Source: Granulosicoccus sp.
Lineage (GTDB): Bacteria > Pseudomonadota > Gammaproteobacteria > Granulosicoccales > Granulosicoccaceae
Assembly: GCA_023300375.1 (NCBI GenBank)
Contig: JALZWO010000138.1
Span: forward strand, 1-33,497
DNA length: 33,497 nucleotides
Direction: 5' to 3'
Shown: positions 8,288 to 16,732 of the stretch, in pieces
How the letters are laid out: each line of letters begins with the position of its first letter
Numbering within the stretch: the stretch's first letter is position 1
Made by a program: the position numbers and the translations under genes
Notes under the pieces: model-generated
Told to the model about the DNA's origin: nothing
Database searches by the model: none
The model's input: only the letters and a program-made list of their open reading frames with translations

Positions 8288-8439
8288 GGAAAATTTGGCT
8301 CTGAGTGATATAAATATTAGCAAAATGCCTGTAGAAAAAGGCTGCCTTTCGGTCCGCACCTACCACTTGTCAATGGCAAAGCAATTTGGATACGAGGCAG
8401 CCTCTTGCGCAAACCCTATGTCGTCAGATCGGGATGCAC

Positions 8440-9429
8440 TTACTTAGATGCGTTAAACGCTTCCATGATGGCCTTACCGTCGTCTCCGGCAGCTTCTATC
8501 CACTCACTGGTCATGGTGTCACCAATGGCCTTCAGCTCGGCAACCAACGCATCACCCGCAGGGCCCACCGTCATACCACCAGCAGTAAGACCTGCCATGG
8601 TAAAACCGGTGTACTCTTTTGCACGCCAAGTGCCGGCGTACTGGGCCAATTGCGCACAAGCCTGGATAACGCCTTTATTGGCATCGCTAGTATCTTCCCA
8701 TACATCTTTGTTAACCATAACGTAGTTGTACGGAAGCCATGCATCTACCTCGTAGAAGTGCGACAAGCTCTCCCACACTTTACGATCGTAGCCCGTAGCA
8801 CCAGAGGAGACCATAGATTCAGCCACACCTGTGGCAAACGCTTGCGAGATTTCAGCCGCCTCGATGGTCACTGGCAACATACCCGTTAGCTCAGCGAGTC
8901 GTGCTGTTGCATTGTTGTAGGAACGGAACTTAAGGCCTTCCATGTCTTCCACTGAGTTCACTTCTTTGTTGAAGTAAAGCCCCTGTGGTGGCCATGGCAC
9001 TGCATACAACATGACCAGATTCTGCTCATCAAGCAGTTTTTCCATAGTGGGTTTAGCGGCTTCAAAAAGGCGCGCACTATCGTCGAATGAACTGGCAAGA
9101 AAGGGCACCGAGTCAAAGCCAAAAACGGCATTTTCATTTTGATGACCCGACATCAGCCGCTCACCAATCTGCGTTTGACCTGTTTGTATTGCACGCTTGA
9201 TGTCAGCCCCTTTGAACAACGAGCCACTTGGATGCGTGACGATCTCGATGTCACCGCTAGTGCCGTTAGTAACGCATTCAGCGAACTGAACGCCCGTTTC
9301 AGAATGGAAGTTAGTCGCTGAATAAGCCATGGGCATATCCCATTTTTCGGCATAGGCACTGCCTGCCAAAGAGGCTCCTGCCACCATAAGGCTGACCATC
9401 AAGCCAGTTTTCAAAGATGAATATCGCAT
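8440..9429 (-). CDS. dctP: TRAP transporter solute-binding protein (DctP family)
   Basis: The 329-residue periplasmic protein starts with a signal peptide cleaved after SAYA (residue 27). The DctP fold is marked by GLKFRSYNNATARLAELTG, in which Arg169 matches the conserved arginine that salt-bridges a substrate carboxylate in characterised TRAP binders, and by ISQAFATGVAE downstream. This predicts an organic acid or amino acid ligand; the exact ligand is unknown. The ATG has AAGGA about ten bases upstream. The gene follows an FAD-dependent amino-acid oxidoreductase gene and precedes dctQM, which points to an amino or imino acid substrate. Confidence 0.92.
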   Translation of the reverse strand: MRYSSLKTGLMVSLMVAGASLAGSAYAEKWDMPMAYSATNFHSETGVQFAECVTNGTSGDIEIVTHPSGSLFKGADIKRAIQTGQTQIGERLMSGHQNENAVFGFDSVPFLASSFDDSARLFEAAKPTMEKLLDEQNLVMLYAVPWPPQGLYFNKEVNSVEDMEGLKFRSYNNATARLAELTGMLPVTIEAAEISQAFATGVAESMVSSGATGYDRKVWESLSHFYEVDAWLPYNYVMVNKDVWEDTSDANKGVIQACAQLAQYAGTWRAKEYTGFTMAGLTAGGMTVGPAGDALVAELKAIGDTMTSEWIEAAGDDGKAIMEAFNASK

Positions 9430-9465
9430 GCTGTAGTTATCCTTTGGTTAATATTCTTGGACGTG

Positions 9466-9485
9466 GCAGATCACTGTGGATCTGC
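9466..9485 (-). other. Hairpin between oxidoreductase gene and dctP
   Basis: GCAGATC-ACTGTG-GATCTGC forms a perfect seven-pair stem with a six-base loop in the 115-bp gap between the oxidoreductase stop codon and the dctP start. No T-run follows it on the minus strand. It may stabilise the high-demand dctP message or partly reduce read-through, as hairpins before binding-protein genes often do. Confidence 0.35.
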
Positions 9486-9544
9486 AACCGTCATCTATCG
9501 TACCCGTCAAACACGCTCAAGCACAACAGCCGTGCCCCGATAGC

Positions 9545-10789
9545 TCAATTAAAGCGTTCTGGGTGAAAAGCAATTAGATCATCTGCCGTGCGCTCACCGC
9601 AGATCAACTCTGCGATCAATCGTCCAGTTTTAGGACCACCCGTGAGACCAATGTGATGGTGCCCAAACGCGGTATAAACGCCGGTTTTGCCTATCTCACC
9701 GATAAGTGGCAGGCTATCGCTAGGGGCAGGTCGATGCCCAAGCCATTCAACAGTATCAGAGTATTCCACATCGGGGAATGTGGCTTTCATCTGACGCATC
9801 AACAGCTCAATGGGCGCCCGCGATGGCCCGGCATCAAGACCACCCAACTCAACGATACCCGCACATCGCAAACCATCATGCATCGGCGTTGCCACAAATT
9901 TACCCGACGTTATCATCGTAGGAACGCTAACTGTCTTCGTTGGATTTTTGAATATCACGTGATATCCACGCTCTGATTCCAATGGAATTTTCAACCCGAA
10001 AAGTTCTGTCAGCTTCTTCGACCAGACACCCGTGGCGATGACTGCATGATCACAGTCAATGGCTCCCTGCTCTGTTTGCACAGCACTGACTCGACCATCA
10101 GTGATCGTAATATCCTCAACGCTTGATTGAACAATAGTGCCGCCCAGTGATTCAAATACCTTGGCCAGTGATTTGACATACTTCCCAGGGCTTGTAATAA
10201 AACCGTGATTGTTCACCACGGCAAGAACATTAATGTTGCTCCCCAGTGCTGGCTCTCTATCGCGTACCTCTTGCCCTTGCAGGAGTTTGGGCGTAAATCC
10301 ATGACGCTTCCTCAATGACCACACATAGCTATCCGCTTCGAAGTCATCCATCGTTGGGTACGCAAACTGATACTCCGACGGGTGCAACCATTGATCAGCC
10401 TCTGTATTGCCTGCCAGATCCTGATGCTGCTCAACCGTATCCCCAGTGATGTATGTCAGGTGCTTGGCAATACGCTGAGTATCACTATCGTTCGCATAGC
10501 TTAGGTATTTCTTCAACCATGGTGCGATACGAGGGAAGTAAGACCAACGCATGAATAAGGGAAACTCGCGGTCCATCAGCATGGCGGGAGCTTTTCGTAA
10601 GAGTCCAGGGCCAGTTACCGGCACCATGGCGCACGCCGCAAGCACACCGGCATTGCCGTGAGAGGTTCCCTCCCCCGGAGGCAAACGATCAACTAAGGTG
10701 ACACGCGCCCCAGCGCGTGCCAGCCAGATGCCCGTGGCTACGCCGACAATCCCAGCACCTACAACGACACAATTGGGTGGTTTATTCAC
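9545..10789 (-). CDS. FAD-dependent D-amino-acid dehydrogenase-like oxidoreductase
   Basis: The 414-residue protein belongs to the DAO/DadA family. The N-terminal Rossmann motif VVGAGIVGVATG binds FAD, followed by VTLVDRLPPGEGTSHGNAGVL, where the GTSHGNAG string is typical of DadA. The C-terminus has RPAPSDSLPLIGEIG and FGHHHIGLTGGPKTG, the second FAD-contact segment. It should oxidise a D-amino acid, or a cyclic imino acid such as hydroxyproline, and pass electrons to the respiratory chain. The start is GTG with AGG about eight bases upstream. It heads the dctPQM cluster and diverges from an Asp/Glu-racemase-family gene, which fits uptake plus catabolism of one substrate class. Confidence 0.88.
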   Translation of the reverse strand: MNKPPNCVVVGAGIVGVATGIWLARAGARVTLVDRLPPGEGTSHGNAGVLAACAMVPVTGPGLLRKAPAMLMDREFPLFMRWSYFPRIAPWLKKYLSYANDSDTQRIAKHLTYITGDTVEQHQDLAGNTEADQWLHPSEYQFAYPTMDDFEADSYVWSLRKRHGFTPKLLQGQEVRDREPALGSNINVLAVVNNHGFITSPGKYVKSLAKVFESLGGTIVQSSVEDITITDGRVSAVQTEQGAIDCDHAVIATGVWSKKLTELFGLKIPLESERGYHVIFKNPTKTVSVPTMITSGKFVATPMHDGLRCAGIVELGGLDAGPSRAPIELLMRQMKATFPDVEYSDTVEWLGHRPAPSDSLPLIGEIGKTGVYTAFGHHHIGLTGGPKTGRLIAELICGERTADDLIAFHPERFN

Positions 10790-10823
10790 CGGCTACCTTT
10801 TTCATGAATGACTAATGAATCTG

Positions 10824-10853
10824 AAAATAGCACGCAGAACCACTCGTTTTCAA
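10824..10853 (-). promoter_or_regulatory. Candidate promoter of the oxidoreductase-TRAP operon
   Basis: Read on the minus strand there is TTGAAA (five of six matches to the -35 consensus), an 18-base spacer and TATTTT (four of six at -10). The predicted transcript would start about 28 bases before the GTG start of the oxidoreductase gene. The element lies in the 110-bp gap shared with the divergent racemase-family gene. Confidence 0.4.
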
Positions 10854-10899
10854 CTGTTCATCAAGTACCTGCTTTGGCCAGCACTGATACACTGTAAAA

Positions 10900-11589
10900 A
10901 TGCAACCATCAGGCACCGTAGGTGTCATCATGCTCGACACACGATTCCCACGATTTGTGGGCGATATCGGCTCGCAAGACACCTGGCCATTTGATGTTGT
11001 TTTTGAAGTCGTTAGAGGCGCACGTGCCAGTGATGTTGTGAACTCCACTGGCGAACAAAAACTACAGCCTTTCATCGATGCTGCCATCAAGCTGCAAAGC
11101 AAAGGGGTTAGCGGAATAACCACAAGCTGCGGCTTTCTTTCAATGGTGCAAGCGGACATTGCCGAGCACTTGCACATCCCGTTTGTCGCATCATCACTGA
11201 TTCAGGTGCCTTGGGTTCAATCCACCCTGCCACCGGGTAAGCGTGTGGGCATTCTAACTATTGATTCAAATGCTCTCACAGCCCTGCATTTGCAAGCAGC
11301 AGGTATCGATACCGATATACCCGTAGCAGGCGTACAGCACGGCCTAGAGTTCACTCAAGCTATTCTTAACGACAGACTGGCTATGAGTAAAAATCAGTGC
11401 GAGCACGATAATGTAGAGGCAGCACTGCAGTTTGTGTCAGCACATCCTGACCTAGGCGCCATTGTTCTTGAATGTACCAACATGGCTCCTTATGCCAGTG
11501 CTATTCAACGTGCCACAGGACTACCTGTGTTCTCTATTTACACACTGATTTGCTGGTTGCAGTCGGGTTTGTTGTCTCGGCAGTTCTAA
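10900..11589 (+). CDS. Aspartate/glutamate racemase family protein
   Basis: The 229-residue protein shows the two-cysteine architecture of the Asp/Glu racemase superfamily. Cys77 is in GITTSCGFLS and Cys192 is in VLECTNMAPYA. The N-terminus GVIMLDTRFPRFVGDIG and the C-terminus SIYTLICWLQSG are typical of the subgroup annotated simply as aspartate/glutamate racemase family. Cofactor-independent epimerisation through a Cys pair is the family chemistry; the substrate is not known. The ATG at 10900 is the first start after an in-frame stop, without an evident ribosome site. Divergence from the oxidoreductase/TRAP operon suggests it interconverts isomers of the imported compound. Confidence 0.85.
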   Translation: MQPSGTVGVIMLDTRFPRFVGDIGSQDTWPFDVVFEVVRGARASDVVNSTGEQKLQPFIDAAIKLQSKGVSGITTSCGFLSMVQADIAEHLHIPFVASSLIQVPWVQSTLPPGKRVGILTIDSNALTALHLQAAGIDTDIPVAGVQHGLEFTQAILNDRLAMSKNQCEHDNVEAALQFVSAHPDLGAIVLECTNMAPYASAIQRATGLPVFSIYTLICWLQSGLLSRQF

Positions 11590-11606
11590 TCCAAATAGAT
11601 CAACTT

Positions 11607-11676
11607 TTAGCGTTTAGCGTTTAGCGTTCAGGAATTAGCAATTAGCAATTAGCAATTAGCAATTAGCAATTAGCAA
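11607..11676. repeat. Ten-unit heptanucleotide tandem array
   Basis: Seventy bases consist of seven-base units in unbroken register: three TTAGCGT (11607-11627), one degenerate TCAGGAA (11628-11634) and six TTAGCAA (11635-11676). The two unit types share TTAGC and differ in the last two bases. The array lies in the 153-bp gap between the convergent racemase-family and CurA-like genes and outside both reading frames. Perfect copies make slippage-driven length variation likely. It lacks spacers, so it is not a CRISPR array. Confidence 0.9.
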
Positions 11677-11742
11677 TAGGATTGCCTGTCGTAACGTTCT
11701 TGACTGGGCAACCCTTAAGTTAATTGGATAGCCAAGGCTAGC

Positions 11743-12774
11743 TCAACTGACCTTCACAACCACTTTCCCAAAGCTTTTTCCCACGAGTAAATCATTCAGA
11801 GCTTGCGGAGCGTTTTCGAGTCCGTCCACCACTTGCTCCTTATACTGGACATGTCCTTCAGCCAGCCAGGCAGACATGTCAGTGGCGAATGTCTTGTAGA
11901 GTGACTTGGGGAAGCTATCGAAGATAATAAAGCCTTGCACCTTTACCTTCATACGCAGAATAGTGCCCATAATAACGGGAGCATGATCTGGCCCATCGGG
12001 CAAGCTCTTGAGGTTGTACCAGCTAACAACTCCACACACAGGTACACGGGCAAATTCATTGAGCAACGGCAATACACCGTAGAGCACTTTGCCACCTACA
12101 TTTTCAAAGTACACATCAATTCCCTGCGGGCAGGCAGCGCGAAGTTCTTCTGCAAAATTTTCCGACTTATGATCAATACAGGCATCAAAGCCTAAAGTGT
12201 CAACGACGTGCGCGCACTTCTCTGGACCGCCTGCCACACCAACAACATGACAGCCTTTAATTTTGGCTATTTGACCAACAGTTGCCCCCACCGGACCCGA
12301 TGCCGCGGCAACCACTACCGTCTCACCCGCTTTAGGCTCACCGATATTGAGTAGTCCTGCGTAAGCGGTATAACCGGGCATTCCCAATATGCCCAAGGAC
12401 CAAGATGGATTCTCAGGGTTCTTGCCAAGGTTTAGCACATCCACGCCATCACTGAGTGCATAGTCTTGCCATCCGCTACCAGTGAGTACAAAGTCACCTA
12501 CTTCAAAACCACCTACTTTGGAATCGATAACTTCTCCAACAACTTGCGCTGTCATGACTTCATCTATCTTTACAGGCTCAGCATACGACTTTGCATCGTT
12601 CATGCGACCACGCATGTACGGGTCGAGCGACAGATAGCGTGTGCGCACTAGCATTTGACCTTGCGCAGGTGTAGGTACATCTGTTGTTTCTAATCGTAAG
12701 GTATTGGCATCTGGCAAGCCATTGGGTCTTTGGGCAAGAACGATACGACGATTAGTGCTGGAGGTTTGTGCCAT
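11743..12774 (-). CDS. curA: NADP-dependent alkenal/curcumin reductase-like oxidoreductase
   Basis: The 343-residue protein is a zinc-free medium-chain dehydrogenase/reductase of the CurA/YncB and leukotriene-B4 dehydrogenase group (E. coli CurA is of nearly the same length). Evidence includes the N-terminal VRTRYLSLDPYMRGRM, MPGYTAYAGLLNIGEPKAGE before the nucleotide-binding loop, AAASGPVGATVGQIAK as the glycine-rich motif, and FENVGGKVL plus QGFIIFDSFP near the end. It likely reduces carbon-carbon double bonds of alpha,beta-unsaturated carbonyls with NADPH in the cytosol. It stands alone between a convergent racemase-family gene and a divergent DUF952 gene. The symbol is by similarity of architecture; the natural substrate is open. 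Confidence 0.85.
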   Translation of the reverse strand: MAQTSSTNRRIVLAQRPNGLPDANTLRLETTDVPTPAQGQMLVRTRYLSLDPYMRGRMNDAKSYAEPVKIDEVMTAQVVGEVIDSKVGGFEVGDFVLTGSGWQDYALSDGVDVLNLGKNPENPSWSLGILGMPGYTAYAGLLNIGEPKAGETVVVAAASGPVGATVGQIAKIKGCHVVGVAGGPEKCAHVVDTLGFDACIDHKSENFAEELRAACPQGIDVYFENVGGKVLYGVLPLLNEFARVPVCGVVSWYNLKSLPDGPDHAPVIMGTILRMKVKVQGFIIFDSFPKSLYKTFATDMSAWLAEGHVQYKEQVVDGLENAPQALNDLLVGKSFGKVVVKVS

Positions 12775-12863
12775 GGGATTCCTAGTTCAAGTATGAAGCG
12801 CAGGTTTGACGATATAGTTGCTGACATTCATACTCTACAGATTAACCGACTCAGGTACAGCAA

Positions 12864-13208
12864 TTGTCAACAGAGATCTCCCTATTTCATATTGCGACAG
12901 ATGCAGACGCTAACGCGTACGCCTCTGCTGGGATATACCGATGTGCATCACTAGAAACCGAAGGCTTCATACACTGCTGCAATAGAATTCAGCTAATAGG
13001 CGTCACTGAGCGGTACTACGAAACTGTAGACGATGTGCAATTGCTGTTGCTAGATGCGGATAAGCTCGAGTCAGCGCTTATCCTTGAGAATACCGTTGGG
13101 GGGACCGAACTGTTTCCCCACATCTACGGGCCTATAAACGGCGCGGCAATAATAGATATCGTACCGTTTGGGATCCATTCAACCGAAAGGCTGGGATTGT
13201 TTCTATAG
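12864..13208 (+). CDS. DUF952 domain protein
   Basis: The 114-residue protein fits DUF952: it opens ISLFHIATDADANAY, has the family core LETEGFIHCCNRIQLIGV (family usually FIHCS), then LLLLDADKL and LFPHIYGPINGAAI. DUF952 proteins are small and of unknown function, distantly related to the ADP-ribosyltransferase-like fold in some classifications, so I assign none. The start is TTG (12864) with AGGTA seven to eight bases upstream. The gene diverges from curA and converges on the acyl-CoA dehydrogenase gene. Confidence 0.8.
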   Translation: MSTEISLFHIATDADANAYASAGIYRCASLETEGFIHCCNRIQLIGVTERYYETVDDVQLLLLDADKLESALILENTVGGTELFPHIYGPINGAAIIDIVPFGIHSTERLGLFL

Positions 13209-13265
13209 GGGGGCTGTTGCTCACCTATAGGTACAGGCCTGCGCGGCGCACCGCTACAGACCTGT
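13204..13265. terminator. Paired hairpins between convergent genes
   Basis: Two adjacent inverted repeats lie just after the DUF952 stop. TATAGG/CCTATA (13204-13209 and 13224-13229) is perfect. ACAGGCCTG/CAGACCTGT (13233-13241 and 13257-13265) pairs eight of nine and encloses GCGG-CGCA-CCGC. They sit 40-100 bp from the stop codon of the opposing acyl-CoA dehydrogenase gene. Without T-tracts they are not textbook terminators, but the position fits a bidirectional transcription barrier. Confidence 0.35.
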
Positions 13266-13303
13266 AAGCGCTGTCAGTGACTTACATAATGCCAAGGCAC
13301 TTA

Positions 13304-15088
13304 CTATAGCTGAGCAGCATCGAGCGCTATAGTGCTTTCGGCGCCTTCTGTAATAATGACTTCTGCAGACTCAACCAATGGCAACATACGTTCAGAGTAG
13401 TAACGTGCCAACATGATTTTGGCATCCAGATAGGCATCGTCTGAGCCATCTTCTTGCTTCAGCTTGAGTGCTGCCAACGCTGATCTTGCCATCATCCAGC
13501 CACCAGCCAACCTACCCTGCATCATCAGAAATTCTACCGACGTTGCCGAGGGTAGAGTTGCATCGTTCTGACCCAGTAGCCATTGTGTTGCGTTTTCAGC
13601 AGACGCAATGGCAGGCTCTAGACGTTTTGAAATTGCCTTGAAATCCAAGTGATCAGATTGCTTTAATTCATCCAGAACGCTACGCATGTCATCCAGTAAT
13701 TCACCCATGCCTTTACCACCATCGCGAGCGGTTTTACGTCCAATCAAATCGTTGGCTTGAATGGCAGTGGTACCTTCATAGATGGGTGTGATCCGAGCGT
13801 CCCGCAAAAACTGCGCAGCGCCCGTCTCTTCTATAAAGCCCATACCGCCATGCACCTGCACACCCAATGAACATAACTCAACGCCCATCTCGGTTGACCA
13901 GCCCTTGACTAACGGCGTGAGAAGCTCACCACGACGCCGCATTTTTTCGCGCACCTGTTCATCTTGATGACGTTTAGCTTGATCAAAAGCGGCCGCGCAC
14001 TCTAACCCCAAACCTCGCATAGCCTCAATAGTGGAACGCATAGTCATTAAAATACGTCGCACATCGGGGTGATTGATGATGCCTTGATCGTCAGGGGACT
14101 TGCCAAGCAATGTCTTACCTTGTTTTCGGTCACGCGCGTAGGCCACCGCTTTTTGATAAGCACGTTCTGCAATGCCATAACCTTCTACGCCCACTGCATG
14201 CCTGGCTTGATTCATCATTGTGAACATGTAGGCAAGGCCATGGTTGGCTTCACCTAGCAAGTAGCCAACGGCACCCGCGTTGTCACCATAAGACATGACG
14301 CACGTCGGGCTGGCATGAATGCCTAGCTTGTGTTCAATGGATACACACGTAAGATCATTACGCTGGCCTAATGAGCCATCGTCATTGATCAGGAACTTGG
14401 GAACAATGAATAGTGAGATGCCTTTAACACCTTCTGGTGCATCGGGAAGTCGTGCAAGCACCATGTGTATGATGTTTTCAGTGAGGTCGTGCTCGCCGTA
14501 GGTTATGTAGATTTTCTGGCCTTTGATAAGGTAGTGATCTCCACTGGGCTCAGCCTTGGTGCGCACCGCTGCTAAATCTGATCCGGCCTGCGGCTCGGTC
14601 AGGTTCATGGTGCCAGTCCAGCTGCCTTCCACCATCTTTGGAAGAAAAAACTGTTTTTGTTCTTCAGAAGCATGATGCTCGATAGCGTCTACTGCACCCT
14701 GTGTCAATAATGGACACAGGCCAAACGCCATGTTGGCGCTATGCCACATTTCCTGAACCGCAGCGGCCACAGTTAATGGCAAGCCTTGGCCACCAAAGTC
14801 GGTTGGGAATGACAAGCTTCCCCAACCACTCTCAACAAATTGTGAGTAGGCAGCCTTCCATCCATCCGGCGTGCTCACTTCGCCGTCTTGCCACTTGCTG
14901 CCCTGCTGATCACCAGACCAATTAAGCGGCGCCAGAACGTCTTCTGTAAAACGGGCAGATTCGTCAAGAATGGCTTCTACGAGATCAGGAGTTGCATCTT
15001 CATAGCCATCAAGCTTGGCTAGATTGGCGAGACCAATAACATTGTTTAAGACGAAGGCAATATCTTTAACGGGAGCGCTGTAACTCAT
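13304..15088 (-). CDS. Acyl-CoA dehydrogenase, DmdC-type long form
   Basis: The 594-residue enzyme is of the long acyl-CoA dehydrogenase type with N-terminal extension and extra C-terminal domain, a group that includes DmdC (3-methylmercaptopropionyl-CoA dehydrogenase). Key segments are TGTMNLTEPQAGSDL (FAD contact, about residues 158-172), GVQVHGGMGFIEE, and RITPIYEGTTAIQ with the catalytic Glu438. It would form the trans-2-enoyl-CoA double bond and hand electrons to ETF. The ATG overlaps the stop of the preceding phasin-like gene by four bases (ATGA), so their translation is probably coupled. etfBA lie just upstream on the same strand. Whether the substrate is a fatty acyl-CoA or a methylthio-acyl-CoA is not decided by sequence. 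Confidence 0.92.
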   Translation of the reverse strand: MSYSAPVKDIAFVLNNVIGLANLAKLDGYEDATPDLVEAILDESARFTEDVLAPLNWSGDQQGSKWQDGEVSTPDGWKAAYSQFVESGWGSLSFPTDFGGQGLPLTVAAAVQEMWHSANMAFGLCPLLTQGAVDAIEHHASEEQKQFFLPKMVEGSWTGTMNLTEPQAGSDLAAVRTKAEPSGDHYLIKGQKIYITYGEHDLTENIIHMVLARLPDAPEGVKGISLFIVPKFLINDDGSLGQRNDLTCVSIEHKLGIHASPTCVMSYGDNAGAVGYLLGEANHGLAYMFTMMNQARHAVGVEGYGIAERAYQKAVAYARDRKQGKTLLGKSPDDQGIINHPDVRRILMTMRSTIEAMRGLGLECAAAFDQAKRHQDEQVREKMRRRGELLTPLVKGWSTEMGVELCSLGVQVHGGMGFIEETGAAQFLRDARITPIYEGTTAIQANDLIGRKTARDGGKGMGELLDDMRSVLDELKQSDHLDFKAISKRLEPAIASAENATQWLLGQNDATLPSATSVEFLMMQGRLAGGWMMARSALAALKLKQEDGSDDAYLDAKIMLARYYSERMLPLVESAEVIITEGAESTIALDAAQL

Positions 15089-15612
15089 GACTTTGTATCC
15101 TTTTTGTCGGAGCTTTTGCTAGCCTGACTAAAGATGTCGTTGAATTGGGAGAACATCGCTTGTAGATCGCCCACGGCAGTTTCCGCCACGCTCTGCAGGC
15201 TCTCTGCTGACTCCTGAAATTCCTCAGCCATTTTTTTGCCTTTAGTTTCCCAAAAATCACGGGCTTCCATCATGGCAAGATTTTGCTTGAGCTGGACTTC
15301 ATCAAGTAAACGCTTCGACTCCTCACCTGAGCGAGCAAGATAGTCATCTACAACCACCTTTGAAGCTTCAAGTTTCTCTTGGGCTTCCATTACACCTAAA
15401 TGCGCTTGTAACTGGGCCTCTTCGGCTGACTCCCCAGCCTGCGACATGGCCTTGTTCAGAAGCTCATTGATCTGGCCAAGCGTGCGTTTTGCTGTCGCCT
15501 TGATTTCATGGGTATCGTCGGGCAGATCCTCGATAAAATTTTCTACCTTGGCTTGAACAGACTCCAGCTCTTTCAACGATTTATCAATCGCATCTTTAAT
15601 GCTGTTACTCAT
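15085..15612 (-). CDS. Phasin-like coiled-coil protein
   Basis: The 175-residue protein is Glu/Ala/Gln/Lys-rich and almost entirely amphipathic helix, with no signal peptide, membrane segment or Cys. Heptad-like runs such as AQLQAHLGVMEAQEKLEASK and QLKQNLAMMEARDFWETK form a partial internal duplication: both contain the pattern (A/Q)-x-L-x-x-(H/N)-L-(G/A)-(V/M)-M-E-A. The C-terminus ends in a phasin-like FSQFNDIFSQASKSS. It may coat storage granules or membranes, or scaffold enzymes; this is inference. The ATG has GGAG seven bases upstream. It overlaps the acyl-CoA dehydrogenase gene by four bases. Confidence 0.72.
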   Translation of the reverse strand: MSNSIKDAIDKSLKELESVQAKVENFIEDLPDDTHEIKATAKRTLGQINELLNKAMSQAGESAEEAQLQAHLGVMEAQEKLEASKVVVDDYLARSGEESKRLLDEVQLKQNLAMMEARDFWETKGKKMAEEFQESAESLQSVAETAVGDLQAMFSQFNDIFSQASKSSDKKDTKS

Positions 15613-15661
15613 GGCAATCTCCAGTTAGCGAAATCTTCTTACAACCGTTCAGCCTAGCGTG

Positions 15662-15679
15662 GCATGAAATACTTCATGC
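15662..15679. promoter_or_regulatory. 18-base palindrome before the phasin-like/acyl-CoA dehydrogenase pair
   Basis: GCATGAA-ATAC-TTCATGC is symmetric at 16 of 18 positions and lies 50-67 bp upstream of the phasin-like start, in the 161-bp gap after etfA. The size and symmetry fit an operator for a TetR- or GntR-type regulator of acyl-CoA metabolism. Read as RNA it is also a seven-pair hairpin with a four-base loop, without a T-run. Confidence 0.4.
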
Positions 15680-15773
15680 AGGTGGGGCAACCTCCAGTGC
15701 TCATATATACAGCTCCACAAGCTACTGAACTCGAAATACTATGCCGCGCTAGATTGAACTTGGCAACTAATAA

Positions 15774-16709
15774 CTAACCATCTAGGGCCGCAGACAACTC
15801 TGGCAGTGCATCAAACAGGTCAGCAACCAAACCATAATCCGCAACTTGAAAAATGGGCGCTTCTTCGTCTTTATTGATCGCCACAATAACCTTGCTGTCC
15901 TTCATGCCGGCCAAATGCTGAATGGCACCAGAGATACCAACCGCCAGATACAAATCGGGTGCCACTACTTTTCCGGTTTGTCCTACCTGATATTCGTTAG
16001 GAACAAAGCCTGCGTCTACTGCTGCTCGTGATGCACCGACAGCCGCATTCAACTTGCCTGCGATTTCGTCAAGCATGGAGAAGTTCTCTCCATTCTGCAT
16101 GCCACGACCACCGGACACCACGATATCAGCGCTGGTTAATTCTGGCCGGTCAGATTTGGATAATTCCTGCCCCACAAATGACACTTTAGGATCTGCATCA
16201 GCGGCATCTACGCTTTCAACGCTGGCACTTCCACCTGTCGCCGATGCGGTATCGAAAGAGGTTGTTCTGATGCCAATCACTTTTACAGAATCTGCGCTTT
16301 GCACCGTGGCCAATGCATTGCCTGCATAAATTGGTCGCACGAAGGTGTCGTCGCTTTTGACTTCAATGATGTCAGAGATACCAGATACGTCAAGCAATGC
16401 AGCAACACGAGGCATAACGTTCTTGCCTGCTGCCGTGGCTGCAAACAGGATATGGCTGTAACCTTGAGCGTGCTTTACCACCAACGCTGACAAATTCTCA
16501 GCTAACTCATGGGCATACGCTGCATCGTCTGCATGCAATACTTTGCTCACACCAGCAATTTGGGCCGCCTGTTCGGCGACTGCGCCGGCGCCACTACCCG
16601 CGACCAGCAAATCAATATCCCCACCCAGCTGTGTAGCTGCTGTGACAACATTCAAGGTGGCAGGACGGATTTGACCGTTTTCGTGCTCAACCAGAATCAA
16701 TGTGCTCAT
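15774..16709 (-). CDS. etfA: Electron transfer flavoprotein alpha subunit
   Basis: The 311-residue protein is EtfA/FixB. The N-terminal half is the ETF domain; the C-terminal half carries the FAD-binding region with [30 protein letters not shown], the signature around [12 protein letters not shown] and [18 protein letters not shown]. With EtfB it carries electrons from acyl-CoA dehydrogenases to ETF-ubiquinone oxidoreductase. The ATG is preceded by GAGA. It begins 23 bp after etfB, and the dehydrogenase encoded two genes downstream is a likely partner. Confidence 0.96.
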   Translation of the reverse strand: MSTLILVEHENGQIRPATLNVVTAATQLGGDIDLLVAGSGAGAVAEQAAQIAGVSKVLHADDAAYAHELAENLSALVVKHAQGYSHILFAATAAGKNVMPRVAALLDVSGISDIIEVKSDDTFVRPIYAGNALATVQSADSVKVIGIRTTSFDTASATGGSASVESVDAADADPKVSFVGQELSKSDRPELTSADIVVSGGRGMQNGENFSMLDEIAGKLNAAVGASRAAVDAGFVPNEYQVGQTGKVVAPDLYLAVGISGAIQHLAGMKDSKVIVAINKDEEAPIFQVADYGLVADLFDALPELSAALDG

Positions 16710-16732
16710 AGTAGTTTTCTCGTTGAATTTGA

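Noticed and set aside
8386-8889. A 167-codon plus-strand frame opposite dctP
   Set aside because: It lies antisense to a clear TRAP binding-protein gene and its product has no recognisable motif.
11607-11676. Possible CRISPR array
   Set aside because: Units are seven bases and contiguous, with no spacers and no cas genes.
11729-11740. TAGCCAAGGCTA as a terminator of curA
   Set aside because: The loop would be two bases and no T-run follows on the minus strand.
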